A stretch of 64,000 bases of DNA from contig OZ024894.1 of NCBI GenBank assembly GCA_964017195.1, forward strand, positions 29,771,325 through 29,835,324, in the 5' to 3' direction. The notes under the pieces are model-generated. The model saw nothing but the letters and a program-made list of their open reading frames with translations, was not told the origin of the DNA and did no database searches. The stretch is from Siderastrea radians. Lineage: Eukaryota > Cnidaria > Anthozoa > Scleractinia > Rhizangiidae. The position numbers were made by a program, and so were the translations under genes. Numbering within the stretch: position 1 is the first letter of the stretch; each line of letters starts with the position of its first letter. Shown piece after piece: positions 1-9,276 of the stretch.

Positions 1-144
1 TTACGCATGCTGTTACAAGATCAAGAACAATTGGCCCAACGACGGGAAATTGCTAATGTGACCATGACCAATAGCATTGTGACCAGTTATAAACAGGGAG
101 GAGCCCCCAGCGTACAAACCTCTTCGTCCCGGGTGTCGCCGTGA
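1..144 (+). CDS. C-terminal end of an unidentified element-1 protein (cut by window edge)
   Basis: The frame is open from base 1 to a TGA at 142-144, giving about 47 residues. The segment is Gln/Arg-rich and helical at first, then has a Gly/Ser/Val tail ending in SSSRVSP. The next ATG lies two bases beyond the stop, so it is the upstream member of the tightly packed plus-strand cluster. Too little is visible to name a family; in element 2 the gene in front of the two-TM protein's small neighbours is the fibre, but no similarity to that protein was seen. Confidence 0.5.
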   Translation, partial: LRMLLQDQEQLAQRREIANVTMTNSIVTSYKQGGAPSVQTSSSRVSP

Positions 145-146
145 GG

Positions 147-818
147 ATGAAAACCGTGGTGTCGTTATTGAATGGATCCCGACGTCCTGGCGTCCCCTTG
201 CCCCCCGAATTGTTACAACGGATGGATTCGTTGTATGCCTTTTACCATCAACAATGGTGGTGTTATCGCAAAATGTTGAATCATTTCAAGTGTTGCCATG
301 CCTTGTTTAATGGCCTGGCGTTACTCCTGATGGCCGCTGGCATGATTGCTGGCCCCCTGTTGGACAACAGCACGTTGGTGGCCTGTTTGGCAGCCGTGGG
401 CACCGTGGTCAAAGGATGGGCCGATTTTAAACAGTACCGATTTAAAGTGACCATGAGTCGATTTGCGTTTACCACCTATGCCAAAGCCTTGACCGAATTG
501 AAAACCCACGGGCGGGGTGTTCCCTTGGAGGACCTGGAAGGATTTTTGATCAAGATGCAAACGTTGGATGATACGATTGTGGATTTCACTCCTCCGTTAC
601 CCAAACGATGTGTCCAAGAGTACCATGGTCATTTTGTCTACCAACCCGTGGAAGCCCAATGCTATGTGGACGGATGTCCTCGTCCCTTGAGACCCAAAGG
701 GTATTGGACAGATAAAAAGCCGCTCCCTCCCAGCCCGACACTCTTAGAACCATGGCCGTCCAACGAAGACGACGAAGAAAAAGAAGAACCACGAAAAGAA
801 AACGTCGTGGTCGCGTGA
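147..818 (+). CDS. Two-transmembrane viral protein (element 1 copy)
   Basis: About 223 aa. I chose the ATG at 147 over a GTG at 141. After an N-terminal LYAFYHQQWW stretch there are two hydrophobic segments, around residues 55-75 and 80-95. A basic helix follows with K-rich and MSRFAFTTYAKALTEL motifs, then LDDTIVDFTPPLPK and a Pro/acidic tail. The protein at 17161-17646 in element 2 shares the same pattern in the same order (LYxFYHxxxW, FK, N, G-rich TM pair, MSxFAxTxYxKxLTxL, LDDxIxDxxP), so the two are homologues. The layout, a TM pair followed by a long cytoplasmic helix, resembles SLATT-type membrane effectors, but that link is my inference from topology only. Its last 67 bases overlap the next gene. 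Confidence 0.75.
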   Translation: MKTVVSLLNGSRRPGVPLPPELLQRMDSLYAFYHQQWWCYRKMLNHFKCCHALFNGLALLLMAAGMIAGPLLDNSTLVACLAAVGTVVKGWADFKQYRFKVTMSRFAFTTYAKALTELKTHGRGVPLEDLEGFLIKMQTLDDTIVDFTPPLPKRCVQEYHGHFVYQPVEAQCYVDGCPRPLRPKGYWTDKKPLPPSPTLLEPWPSNEDDEEKEEPRKENVVVA

Positions 819-964
819 ATGTGGGTGGAGGTATTGTTTCTTTACTGAAAGGCGCTGCCAAACTGGGCATCAAACTGGGCAAGAGTAAGGACTATAAAAG
901 AATGGGAGCCCTCGGTGTGGGAGGTGCTGTGTCTAATTTCCGACGAAGACCGTGGGCAGTATGA
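752..964 (+). CDS. Small very basic core-like peptide
   Basis: Seventy residues. The first 20 are almost all Arg/Lys, followed by a Gly-rich amphipathic stretch (VGGGIVSLLKGAAKLGIKLGK) and a short basic end. Charge and size fit adenovirus pX-like or other DNA-condensing core peptides of adintovirus/polinton-type elements. It starts inside the previous gene in another frame and its stop overlaps the next ATG in an ATGA junction (961-964), so translation is probably coupled or uses leaky scanning. The role is inferred from composition. Confidence 0.6.
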   Translation: MAVQRRRRRKRRTTKRKRRGRVNVGGGIVSLLKGAAKLGIKLGKSKDYKRMGALGVGGAVSNFRRRPWAV

Positions 965-1278
965 AACGTCTTCGACGTCAATTCCCGTTTTTACGGTTCA
1001 TGTTACAAGAAGCCAATGGTTCCAAACGTCAAGAGTTGTTACAACATGCCAATGCCGATCAAATCAATGCTGTGAGTGAACTGGTCTTGAACTTATTGAA
1101 AAACAAGATTCCCATCACCCCACCCATCCTGGCCAAACTTCGCCCCTATAAAAAGGTGCTACGCGATTTGGGACGTCGTCGACATTCCGTGAAAAAACGT
1201 CGGGCGTGGTTGGTTCAACAAAAAGGACGCGGCTTATTTCAAGGACTCCATCAGGCGTTATGTCAATGTCTTCGTTAA
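961..1278 (+). CDS. Conserved basic helical protein of adintovirus-like elements
   Basis: About 105 aa from the ATG at 961, which overlaps the previous stop as ATGA; a GTG nine bases upstream is also in frame. The order is an N-terminal MKRLRRQFPFLRFML, a helical segment with AxxxQINAVSELVLNLLK, the turn IPITPPILAKLRPYK, then an Arg/Lys-rich LRDLGRRRHSVKKRR and a QQKGRGLF tail. This pattern recurs beside capsid genes of many animal adinto/polinton elements, where it has no assigned function; that statement is from memory. A DNA- or capsid-associated role is plausible. Confidence 0.6.
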   Translation: MKRLRRQFPFLRFMLQEANGSKRQELLQHANADQINAVSELVLNLLKNKIPITPPILAKLRPYKKVLRDLGRRRHSVKKRRAWLVQQKGRGLFQGLHQALCQCLR

Positions 1279-1490
1279 CGCTCCCTACCTGGATGCGTCT
1301 GTTACAAGAGGCCAATCGGGCCACCGACCAGTGGAAAGACGAGTGTTCTTATTGGAAGCATAAATATCACCTGTTGTATCGAGAGTACAGGCACATCTTA
1401 AAGGCCCGTCTTTGTGAGAGCTGTCGTCAGATAGAAGACGGGGAACTTTGCTCCGAGTGTAGTCAACCCCCATGGACGAGGTCTACATGA
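1260..1490 (+). CDS. Mini-protein with a CxxC pair (possible zinc knuckle)
   Basis: Seventy-six residues from the ATG at 1260, which lies within the end of the previous gene. The N-terminal half is a Trp/Tyr-rich helix likely to form a coiled coil (RLLQEANRATDQWKDEC). The C-terminal half has CESC and CSEC separated by nine residues, as in a small zinc-binding knuckle. The last 19 bases overlap the next ORF. The family is not recognised. The zinc-type spacing and the overlapping packing argue for a real gene. Confidence 0.5.
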   Translation: MSMSSLTLPTWMRLLQEANRATDQWKDECSYWKHKYHLLYREYRHILKARLCESCRQIEDGELCSECSQPPWTRST

Positions 1491-2107
1491 TTCCCCACAA
1501 GGACTTGGAACAACTCATTCAATATTACAAAGGAGAACTCACCGAAAATGCCTTGTTGAACAAAGCCGCGACGCTCGCCGCTAAAAAACATGTGTTGTTG
1601 GCCAACCCCCAATTGCCCCCGGCCGTGGTCAATGCTCAAACCAAACCGTTGAGTCAAGAATTAACCAAGTTAACCAAACGCATTCGTCAATTTCCCGGAG
1701 GCGTGGGAGTGGGTGCCCCGGGTGCACCTCCTGGCGAGGAAGAGGAAGAGGCCGGGGATTTGGTGACCGGCCCCGTGGAACAATGGTTGAAGCGCATGAT
1801 AAAAGGGAGCCCGTCGAGCCCCAAACCACCCATTACCCCTGCTACCAAGAAAGGCAAAGGAGCAGCCGCCACCACCAGTAAGATTGTCAAGAAAGGGAGC
1901 CCTTCCATCAGTCGAGGGGATAGCCGGTCGCGTTTAGAAGCCATTCGAGAAGAGCGCAAGGCCTTGGAAAAAAAGTTAGCCGAGAGTCGTAAAGGCAAAG
2001 GCAAAGGCATCTCCCGTGAAGTGCAAGCATTAAAACCCTTACCCGGTTGGGAAGATTGGGCCCAAGGCAAAAAGTTACGACGTCGATTGGATTACGACAC
2101 GGACTAA
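1472..2107 (+). CDS. Pro/Lys-rich structural protein, element 1
   Basis: 211 aa. Residues 1-75 are helical with the conserved-looking YYKGELTENALLNKAA and a LPPAV turn. A Gly/Pro/Glu-rich linker (about 80-100) leads into DLVTGPVEQWLKRMIKG, a basic Lys/Ser/Pro region, a charged coiled coil (about 165-185) and a basic end. The position between core-like genes and the PLA2 protein, and the recurring LVTGPVxxWxKR pattern I associate with adinto-type elements, suggest a minor virion or scaffold protein. It may be the positional counterpart of the 333-aa protein of element 2. Function is not established. Confidence 0.55.
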   Translation: MDEVYMIPHKDLEQLIQYYKGELTENALLNKAATLAAKKHVLLANPQLPPAVVNAQTKPLSQELTKLTKRIRQFPGGVGVGAPGAPPGEEEEEAGDLVTGPVEQWLKRMIKGSPSSPKPPITPATKKGKGAAATTSKIVKKGSPSISRGDSRSRLEAIREERKALEKKLAESRKGKGKGISREVQALKPLPGWEDWAQGKKLRRRLDYDTD

Positions 2108-2110
2108 AAG

Positions 2111-2476
2111 ATGGCCCCCCGCACCAAGAGGAGGAGAAGGGGCACCCAACGGAAACGCCGTCAACGTGGAGGGGCCTTGGATGTCCAAAAATGGATTGCC
2201 AAAACCGGCAAAGAATTTCATTGGCCTGGGTATCAGTACATGGGCCCTGGCACCCATTTAGCCAAACGTCTGAAACGTGGGGATCCCGGTATCAATCGCT
2301 TGGACCAGATTGCGAAACAACACGACATTGATTACAGCCGTGCCAAGAATTTGCAAGACAAATGGAAAGCCGATACCAAGATGATCCAAGCCATTGATAA
2401 ATTACCCGGCAAGAAAACCAAGACGGAACGGGTGGTCAAAAAAATCATGCAAGCCAAGAAACGTTTAAAATTGTAA
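2111..2476 (+). CDS. Phospholipase A2-type capsid protein (parvovirus VP1u-like domain)
   Basis: 121 aa. An Arg/Lys-rich N-terminus (residues 4-19, a likely nuclear signal) precedes a compact PLA2 core. The calcium-loop motif YMGPG is at residues 43-47, and the catalytic pair in KQHDIDY has His71 and Asp72. A Lys-rich helical tail follows. In parvoviruses this domain opens endosomal membranes during entry; a small stand-alone version is known in some adinto/polinton-like elements. The key residues are present, so the enzyme could have been active. It starts three bases after the previous stop and has an AATAAA 30 bases downstream. Confidence 0.8.
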   Translation: MAPRTKRRRRGTQRKRRQRGGALDVQKWIAKTGKEFHWPGYQYMGPGTHLAKRLKRGDPGINRLDQIAKQHDIDYSRAKNLQDKWKADTKMIQAIDKLPGKKTKTERVVKKIMQAKKRLKL

Positions 2477-2505
2477 TTTTAATGACACCCCATACCATGT
2501 TGAGT

Positions 2506-2511
2506 AATAAA
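2506..2511 (+). terminator. Poly(A) signal of the element-1 plus-strand cluster
   Basis: AATAAA 30 bases after the PLA2 gene stop, in an AT-rich stretch where the overlapping gene cluster ends and the opposing gene begins about 160 bases further on. Confidence 0.6.
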
Positions 2512-2570
2512 AAATGAAAATGTCAATCACTGTCTCTTTGATGTCTCCAAACGTTCTACCACAATGTCAC

Positions 2571-2682
2571 GATTGAATGTTCTGCCAAATACGGAAACGA
2601 TTGCATGTTCTGTCAAATACGGAAACGATTGAATGTTCTGCCAAATACGGAAACGATTGCATGTTCTGTCAAATGACGGAGA
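2571..2682. repeat. Four 28-bp tandem repeats between convergent genes
   Basis: Four units alternate between a GATTGAATGTTCTGCC type and a GATTGCATGTTCTGTC type, each followed by AAATACGGAAAC, so the array is really two 56-bp dimers. It occupies the gap between the PLA2 gene and the opposing Arg-rich gene and just overlaps the latter's stop codon. A terminator, boundary or simple recombination product are all possible. Confidence 0.8.
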
Positions 2683-3977
2683 CGGGGGTTAATAAATCAT
2701 ACATCAAATCGACACCCTCGTCGGATGACGGCATGTCCTCCAACCAATCATCAACGAAGGCCTCCACATCAAAATCCTGCACATCGTCCATGACCTGCTC
2801 CCACTCGTCGGGTGACAATAAATCCTCCAAAAATGAAAGATCGTTACAGTCAGAGGGTTCGCTGCCTTGCATGGTCCCCGAATCAAGTCGCGTAGGCCCG
2901 TCCTCCTCAAGGAGTTGAAGAAAGGATTCCGGGGGCGATACGTTCGTGTCCCCAGCGTCCAGCGAGTCACAAAAGGCTTGGACATATTCCGTCACAGGCA
3001 TCCGACAATCCGTCAGGGGGATGGTTAACGTCATCAACTTCTCCATTCTCTTTTTCGCCCGAAAACGGGCTCGACGAATCCTGTTTTGCTCCCTCACCAG
3101 CTCGGGATGGGCCTCCCGACGACGGGCATGACGCTGCCTCTGTTTCTCCCTAAACTCCTCTCGACGCCTCTCTCGATATCGTTGCTGTTTCTCCCTCAAC
3201 TCCTCTCGATGTCTCTCTCGATATCGTCGCTGATGCACCAGAATCCGTTCCCGATTGTTTGCCCAGTAGCGCCTGTCTTTCTCCCTTATGCGGTCTCCAT
3301 GTTGTTGTCTGTAACGCCTTTGGATCTCCGCCCGCTGGGTTCGATGCGTTGCCCGGTAGCGCCTGTCGGCCTCCGCCCGCGGGGCTCTTGGGGTTCTTGG
3401 GGCCGCTGGGAGGGGCGTCCGTTTGGGGCTGTCATCATCGCTTTCGTGGTACTTGACGGGGGCTCTGCGGGGGCGCAACTCTCTTTCGGTCGACATGGGG
3501 AGCTGGGGTCGATGCGATGGCTGGTAGCACCTGTCAGTTTCCGCCCGCCGGGCTCTTTGGGTCGCTCGGAGGGCTGTCTGTTTGGGCGCGGCAGCGCTTT
3601 CTTGGCACTTGTAGGGGGCTCTGCGGGGGCGCAACTCTCTTGCGGCCGACATCGGGAGAGGGTGGCGGTGCTGGTGGAGGGGTGTCTGGCCGTTTGAATT
3701 GGTACCGCCAATAGGAGCAACAATAGTCCAACCCCTCCACGAACCACTCGCAGGTGTGTTGAGGGTAGCACAGCTGGTGGAGGCGGGTGGCTCGTGCTGC
3801 CCGGGTTGCCTGAGCTGCCTGTTTGAGCTGCTCCCTCTGCTTGAGCTGTTCACCAAATTCAGTCACGCCTTGGTCCAGCGCCAACTCCCCCTTGACTTTC
3901 TCTAAAATATCCTCTACTTCTAAATCCAGCTCAAATTCTTCCAAGGCTTCTAACAACTCTTCATGAGCAACCTCCAT
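2669..3977 (-). pseudogene. Arg-rich repeat protein gene with a reading-frame break
   Basis: Two overlapping minus-strand frames together look like one gene. The first starts at the ATG at 3977 with an acidic coiled-coil N-terminus and a Cys/Trp-rich segment (CYPQHTCEWF), running to 3534. The second, with no convincing ATG, is open from 3856 to 2669. It contains two ~53-residue copies around RELRPRRAP, then a run of RRYRERHREELREKQ-type repeats, and ends in a very acidic domain (SFLEDLLSPDEWEQV). The internal duplication is in register only in the second frame, so the break lies before it, at about 3,680-3,850. A +1 shift, an indel or a small intron would explain it. Basic plus acidic halves suggest a nucleic-acid-binding regulator, but I do not recognise the family. 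Confidence 0.5.
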
Positions 3978-4008
3978 TTTGAGATGACTCCGCCGGCGGT
4001 TCGATTTC

Positions 4009-4015
4009 TTTTATA
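4009..4015 (-). promoter_or_regulatory. TATA box of the Arg-rich gene
   Basis: TATAAAA on the minus strand, about 32 bases before the ATG at 3977. With normal 25-30-base spacing the leader would be only a few bases long. Confidence 0.55.
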
Positions 4016-4156
4016 GCGGTTTATTCGTTCCCGTGATGCCCCATGGGTCCAAACTAGAGAGGGGGGTCCCCCCACCCCGTCCCACCCCTCCCAGAGGCCC
4101 CGTGGGGCCTGCTCGTGATTGGTTCATGCTCTTCTTCACGTGACCCTTTTTTTCTC

Positions 4157-4164
4157 TATAAAAA
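4157..4164 (+). promoter_or_regulatory. TATA box of the DNA polymerase gene
   Basis: TATAAAAA on the plus strand, 34 bases before the polymerase ATG at 4198, again implying a very short leader. It forms a divergent promoter pair with the minus-strand TATA at 4009-4015; the 140 bases between are rich in C/G runs. Confidence 0.6.
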
Positions 4165-4197
4165 CAGAGCCCCGACCGCCAGCTGAGTCATCTGATC

Positions 4198-7100
4198 ATG
4201 GCCTCGCCGCCGCCAGAAGATGAGGATGATGCTCGTGCTGGGCCTAGTGGCCAATTACTCGGACTACAGTTGTCTAGTGATGATGATGAAGCAGACTATC
4301 ATGACATGTTGGACCATTTGGAACGACAACATGCCTTTCAAACGCGACTCCTTCAACAAAGTGGAGCAGGAGGGTTGGATACCTCCATCGCAACGCCACA
4401 ACGTGGAGCAGGAACGTTTGACTTTGAACTCCAATCTTTTGTCGATCGGACGAGTCGTCGAATGGGGGTGCGTGAACGCCATTTCACTACCCGTTTACGT
4501 CAAAGGGGGAACTTGATTCCAGATCAAAACATCACGGAAGCCCTTCAAGACGGTTTACGTCGAGCGGTGAATCAAGTGTTAACCACCACGCCGGACCTCC
4601 ACGATCAAGATCGCCTTTACTTTACCATCGGATCCAATCGACTCCATAACAATTATCAGGGGTGGGGATTACGCGCGGGGGAATGGCGTGAAGGTGGAGA
4701 CCGTGTGGCAGCCCTCTTCGATCGCTTGGCGCAAGCCCTCAACAGCAACGAACAATTTGAAATGGACGATTCGTTTCAATTGTCCATTACACAAGTTCAT
4801 CATGCGCCTCAAGGCACCGGCAAACCTCGTCGTGGCAAACCTGGCCATCCCACCATGGACCTGTTAACGGCCAAGAAAAACTCGGTCATCCGCATCCAAA
4901 ATGACGATGAACTCTGCTGTGCCAGAGCCCTTGTGGTCGCCAAGGCCAGAGTGGACCAACACCCGAAACAGAGAGCCATTCAGCATGGGGAGGGTCCGCT
5001 GCAAAGAACCCTCGCTTGGGAGTTGCATGACGACGCTCGCGTCCCTCCCGGTCCTTGCGGCTACGAGGCCTTGACGGCTTTTAGTCAAGCCCCGTCCCTG
5101 GCCGGTTACCAGATCCTGTTGGTGGATGCCGCCCGGTCTTTTCACATCACGACGTTTGGTCCCCTTCAGGACAAACAGCTGATACTGTTGCATCACCAAG
5201 GCCATTACGATGTCATCACCCGATTACCGGGATTTTTCGGGTCCAGTTACGTCTGTGCCCACTGTTGGAAACCCTATGACCATGAGGGACGTCATCGCTG
5301 CACCAAACAAAAAGGTCATTGCCGGGCCTGTTGCCAAAAAGAGTGCCCTGACTTCCTTCATGCATACCCTCGAGGCCAGAAAGCCACCCAACGGTGCCAA
5401 CAATGTCATCGGGACTTTTTCGGAGACACGTGTTTCCAAATGCATCTCGTCAAAGACCACGCTGGCAAACCCGTGACCAACCTAGAGTCCTCCGTGTGCT
5501 TTCGTCGTCGTCGCTGCCCTACCTGTCGTAAACAGAACGTCGGATTAGACCAGATTACAAAACATCGATGCTACAACATTGATTGTCCATCCTGCCACGA
5601 GTACGTGGACGGTGAAACGCATCGTTGTTTTATTCAAACAGTCCCCAAACCTCAAGCCAACAAGAGGAAAAGAAAGAGGAAACAGCAAGGAGGCCCTCGC
5701 GCCAAACGAGGAGCCGACGCCGCCGCGGAGGAGCCTGGAACCACAGACACCGTCCCGGAGGACGACGAGCTGTCCCCTTTGCATGTATTTTTTGATATTG
5801 AAGCCATGCAACCCCAGGAAAAACACATCGCCAATCTCGTCGTGGCCGAAACCGAAGACGACGACCAGCCAAAGTGTTTCCCCGGCCACCATTGCGTCCG
5901 AGATTTCCTAGAATGGTTAGATACCTTGACCCTCAACGACACACGACAAGTCAATGTCCTCGCTCATAATTTCCAAGGCTATGACGGCTACTTTGTCATT
6001 CATCAATACTATGGCGACAACCGAATCGTCGAGCAGCTCCGGAACGGGTGTAAACTCTTGGAAGTCAAACACGATCGCCTTCGTTTCATCGATTCATTGA
6101 GTTTTTTCCAGATGCCTTTGTCCGCTTTTCCCAAAACCTTTGGCTTGACAGAACTCTGCAAAGGGTACTTCCCCCACAAGTTCAACCTCCCAGACCACCA
6201 AACGTACGTGGGACCTGTCCCAGCCCTCGATTACTACATGCCTGAAACCATGTCTCCCGAAGGCAAGCAGGCTCTGGAAACGTGGCATCAACAGCAACGC
6301 GACAAAGTCTTTGACTTTCAGAAAGAATTGGTGGCTTACTGCCAATCGGATGTACGCCTCTTGAAAGAAGGGTGTCTGACATTCAAACGATTGTTTGAAA
6401 CCCTGACGGGGTTCAACCCTTTTGAGCATATCACCATTGCTTCTGCCTGCAACCGGGATTTACGCATGAACCGGATGATCCCCAACAGCATCGCCAGTGA
6501 ACCCGTCCGTGGTTGGCGCAACTCCATCAACCAATCCCGCGTCGCCCTCGAATGGCTCACCTGGTGTGGCCAAGAAGTGGCCGTCCAACATGTAGGCAAT
6601 GCCGGTGAAGTTCGCATCCCCACCGTAGGGTTGTTCGTGGATGGGTACTGCCACGACACCCGGACCGTGTACGAATTTCAAGGGTGTTTCACCCATGGAT
6701 GCCCGACGTGTTATCCAAACCGTCACGAGCCCCATGTACGCCACTTTGATCGGACCATGCAAGATGTCTACGAGACCACCCAACAAAAGATCCAACGGCT
6801 CAAAGAGCTCGGGTACACGGTCATCCAAATGTGGGAATGTGAATGGGCTCGTCTCAAAGACACCTCCTCGGATATCCGTACGTTTGTGGCCCAGCTTCAA
6901 TTCACGGCACCCTTGAATCCACGCGACGCGTTCTGTGGAGGGCGTACCAATGCCGTCAAGTTGTATCACCATGTCACCCCCACTCAAAAGATCCATTACA
7001 TCGATGTGACCTCGTTGTACCCATGGGTCAACAAAACCTGTGTCTACCCGAAGGGGCATCCTACCTTCCTCTCCACCCCCGGTCACACTGACATCCACCA

Positions 7101-8301
7101 GTACTTTGGACTCATCCAATGTCAAATCTTGCCTCCGCGTGAACTGTACCATCCGGTCCTGCCTTACCGCCATGACGGCAAACTCCTGTTTCCCCTCTGT
7201 GCAACGTGTGTGCAAAACGAAATGCCCAAACGTCCCTGGGACAGATCCGTGGAATGCAACCATACGGACCAAGAGCGGGTCCTGACCGGCACATGGTGCA
7301 GCCCGGAATTGGCCAAAGCCGTCGAGCTCGGGTACCAAGTCCAGTACATCTACGAGGTCTGGCATTTTGACGAGACCTGCCAGGGGGTCTTCTAAGGTTA
7401 CGTCAACACCTGGTTAAAAATCAAACAAGAGGCTAGTGGGTGGCCCACCGGAGTGGACACAGAAGCACAAAAACAAAAATATATCCAAGATTACTTCGAG
7501 CATGAAGGCCTCCGGTTGGAGTACGACAAGATTAAGAAGAATCCGGGGTTGCGTACCCTGGCCAAAATGATGCTCAATTCCATGTGGGGCAAGTTTGGTC
7601 AACGCCTCAACAAAACCCAAGTCAAAGAATTTAATGACCCTCAAGCCTTCCATCGTTTCTTGGATACCGATAGCTTGGACGTTCGTCACGTCTCCGTTAT
7701 CAATGACGACATGGTGGAGGCCCATTACCAGTACCAGGACGAAGACATCCCCGTGTCACCCAACCTGAACATTTTTGTGGCCTGTTTCACCACCTGTTGG
7801 GCCCGACTCCGCCTCTATGCCGCCCTCGAACCCTTGGGGCAACGTGTCTTGTACTACGACACGGACTCCATCATCTTCCTGCAAGACGAGGATCAAGTCA
7901 AGCCGGTCTTGGGTAATTACCTCGGCGACTTTACCAGTGAATTGGACCCCGACGACTACATTGTGGAATTCGTGTCGGCGGGTCCCAAGAACTATGGTTA
8001 CCAAACCCACAAGGGGCACTTCGAATGCAAAGTGAGGGGTTTCCGCCTCAACAGCGAAGGCAAGAGTCAATTGAACTATAACGTCATGCGACAGAACGTC
8101 CTCGACGAAATCCAGAAACCCCTCCTGAAACCCCGACAGATTCAAGTCACCAAAACCCATCAGATCGTGCGGGACGCTAACACCTATGACTTGTACACAC
8201 ATCCCCAACACAAATGGTACCAACTGGTGTACGACAAAAGAGTCGTCGATCCGCAAACCTTCCTCACATACCCCTATGGATACAAGGGACTTCTTTCCTA
8301 A
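4198..8301 (+). pseudogene. polB: Protein-primed family B DNA polymerase, one in-frame stop
   Basis: A single frame of 1,367 codons plus stop, broken once by a TAA at 7393-7395. The N-terminal ~330 residues contain an IRIQNDDELCCARAL segment typical of polinton-type polymerases. A Cys/His-rich zinc region spans about residues 350-480. The 3'-5' exonuclease follows: DIE at 533-535, HNFQGYDGYF at about 590-599 and YCQSDVRLL at 714-722. Polymerase motif A (DVTSLYP) is at about 936, motif B (LNSMWGKFGQ) near 1127 and motif C (YYDTDS) near 1220. All catalytic motifs are intact. The stop falls between motifs A and B, so neither half would be an active polymerase. It replicates linear viral or polinton DNA from a protein primer. 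One lesion in 4.1 kb points to recent decay. Confidence 0.9.
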
Positions 8302-8830
8302 GAGTACGCCAAGTCATTGGTATTGCTTGCCTCTTCTTAGTAGCATACCTGAGGAGTCCAGAGCAAGCTTCCTTGCTGACTTAGTACCCATCGACAAATT
8401 CTACGATGGGGTATTGTCAAAAGGAATTCATCAAAATGGAACACTCATATTATCAAAATGGAATACTCATATTATCAAAAGGAACACTCCTATTAAAAAA
8501 GGAACACCCATCAAAATGGAACCCTCATATTATCAAAATGGAACTCATTAAATAGGAACTAATAGGAATACCCATATTGTCAAAAAGGAATTCATCAAAT
8601 GGAACCCTCATCAAGGAACCCTGCATCTGTGGCTGCTGTCCACTCATCTTTTCCTTTCTTGGCTTTGTACCATCCGGTCTTGGTTTCCGGTCGAATGGAA
8701 CTCTCATCATCAGTATACGATGGATTATCGTGAAGAGCCTTGGATCCTCATTCAATGACTTGTTGAAATCCATTAAAACTATTTTTAACAACATCCCCGC
8801 GGGTCTTTTGTTGGACTCAAGGATCACCCC
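8302..8830. repeat. Degenerate A-rich tandem repeats after polB
   Basis: From about 8,420 to 8,620 a ~22-bp unit of the form CAAAATGGAAC-CTCATATTAT recurs with indels on the plus strand. No ORF here has protein-like composition. This may be subterminal sequence of element 1. Confidence 0.55.
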
Positions 8831-8931
8831 CATGGTTTCAGGCATGTAGTAATCGAGGACCGGGACGGGTCCCACGTACGTTTGGTGGTCGGGGTGGTTG
8901 AACTTGTGCGGGAAGTACCCTTTGCAGAGTT
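8831..8931 (-). pseudogene. Inverted fragment of the polymerase gene
   Basis: About 100 bases read in reverse match 6152-6252 of the polB gene with a handful of differences, covering the segment that includes YFPHKFN and LDYYMPETM. Both edges are abrupt. It is a diverged piece rather than an exact copy, so it derives from an old duplication or from a related element inserted in the opposite direction. Confidence 0.8.
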
Positions 8932-8989
8932 ATATGGTCCATATATGGGTCACCCCCATTCCAAAAATTGGACTTTGGACTTTTCTCCG

Positions 8990-9245
8990 CGGTTTGAGCC
9001 CACGATCCCGTTTTACCCCCTGGTCAGCGGTTTCCTAAATCACGTGACTTCCCTGAGCCCGCGATCCATTTTTCACACTGGTCAGCGGTTTCCTAAACCA
9101 CGTAACTTCCCTGAGCCCACGATCCATTTTTCACACTGGTCAGCGGTAAACCACGTGACTTCCCTGAGCCCGCGATCGACTGGTCAGCGGTTTGGAGCCC
9201 GCCATCCCCTTAGCAACCCACGGTCAGCGGTTTGTCCTTCCGGTT
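8990..9245. repeat. Decaying ~57-bp tandem repeats with CACGTG cores
   Basis: Successive units share GAGCCCGCGATCC, CTGGTCAGCGGTTT and CACGTGACTTCCCT. There are three fairly complete copies and two shortened ones that lose the middle, ending in CGGTTAGCAACTGC. Each full copy centres on CACGTG or a one-base variant. The array abuts the left edge of element 2 and may be the right terminal region of element 1. Confidence 0.7.
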
Positions 9246-9276
9246 AGCAACTGCGAGAACCAATCAGAAGCCCGCA

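Noticed and set aside
3086..3697. 203-codon plus-strand ORF opposite the Arg-rich gene
   Set aside because: It is the complement of the Arg-rich repeats and has no feature of its own; the minus-strand frame has the coherent repeat pattern.
6460..7365. 301-codon minus-strand ORF inside polB
   Set aside because: Shadow of the GC-rich polymerase coding sequence; the polymerase motifs fix the plus strand as coding.
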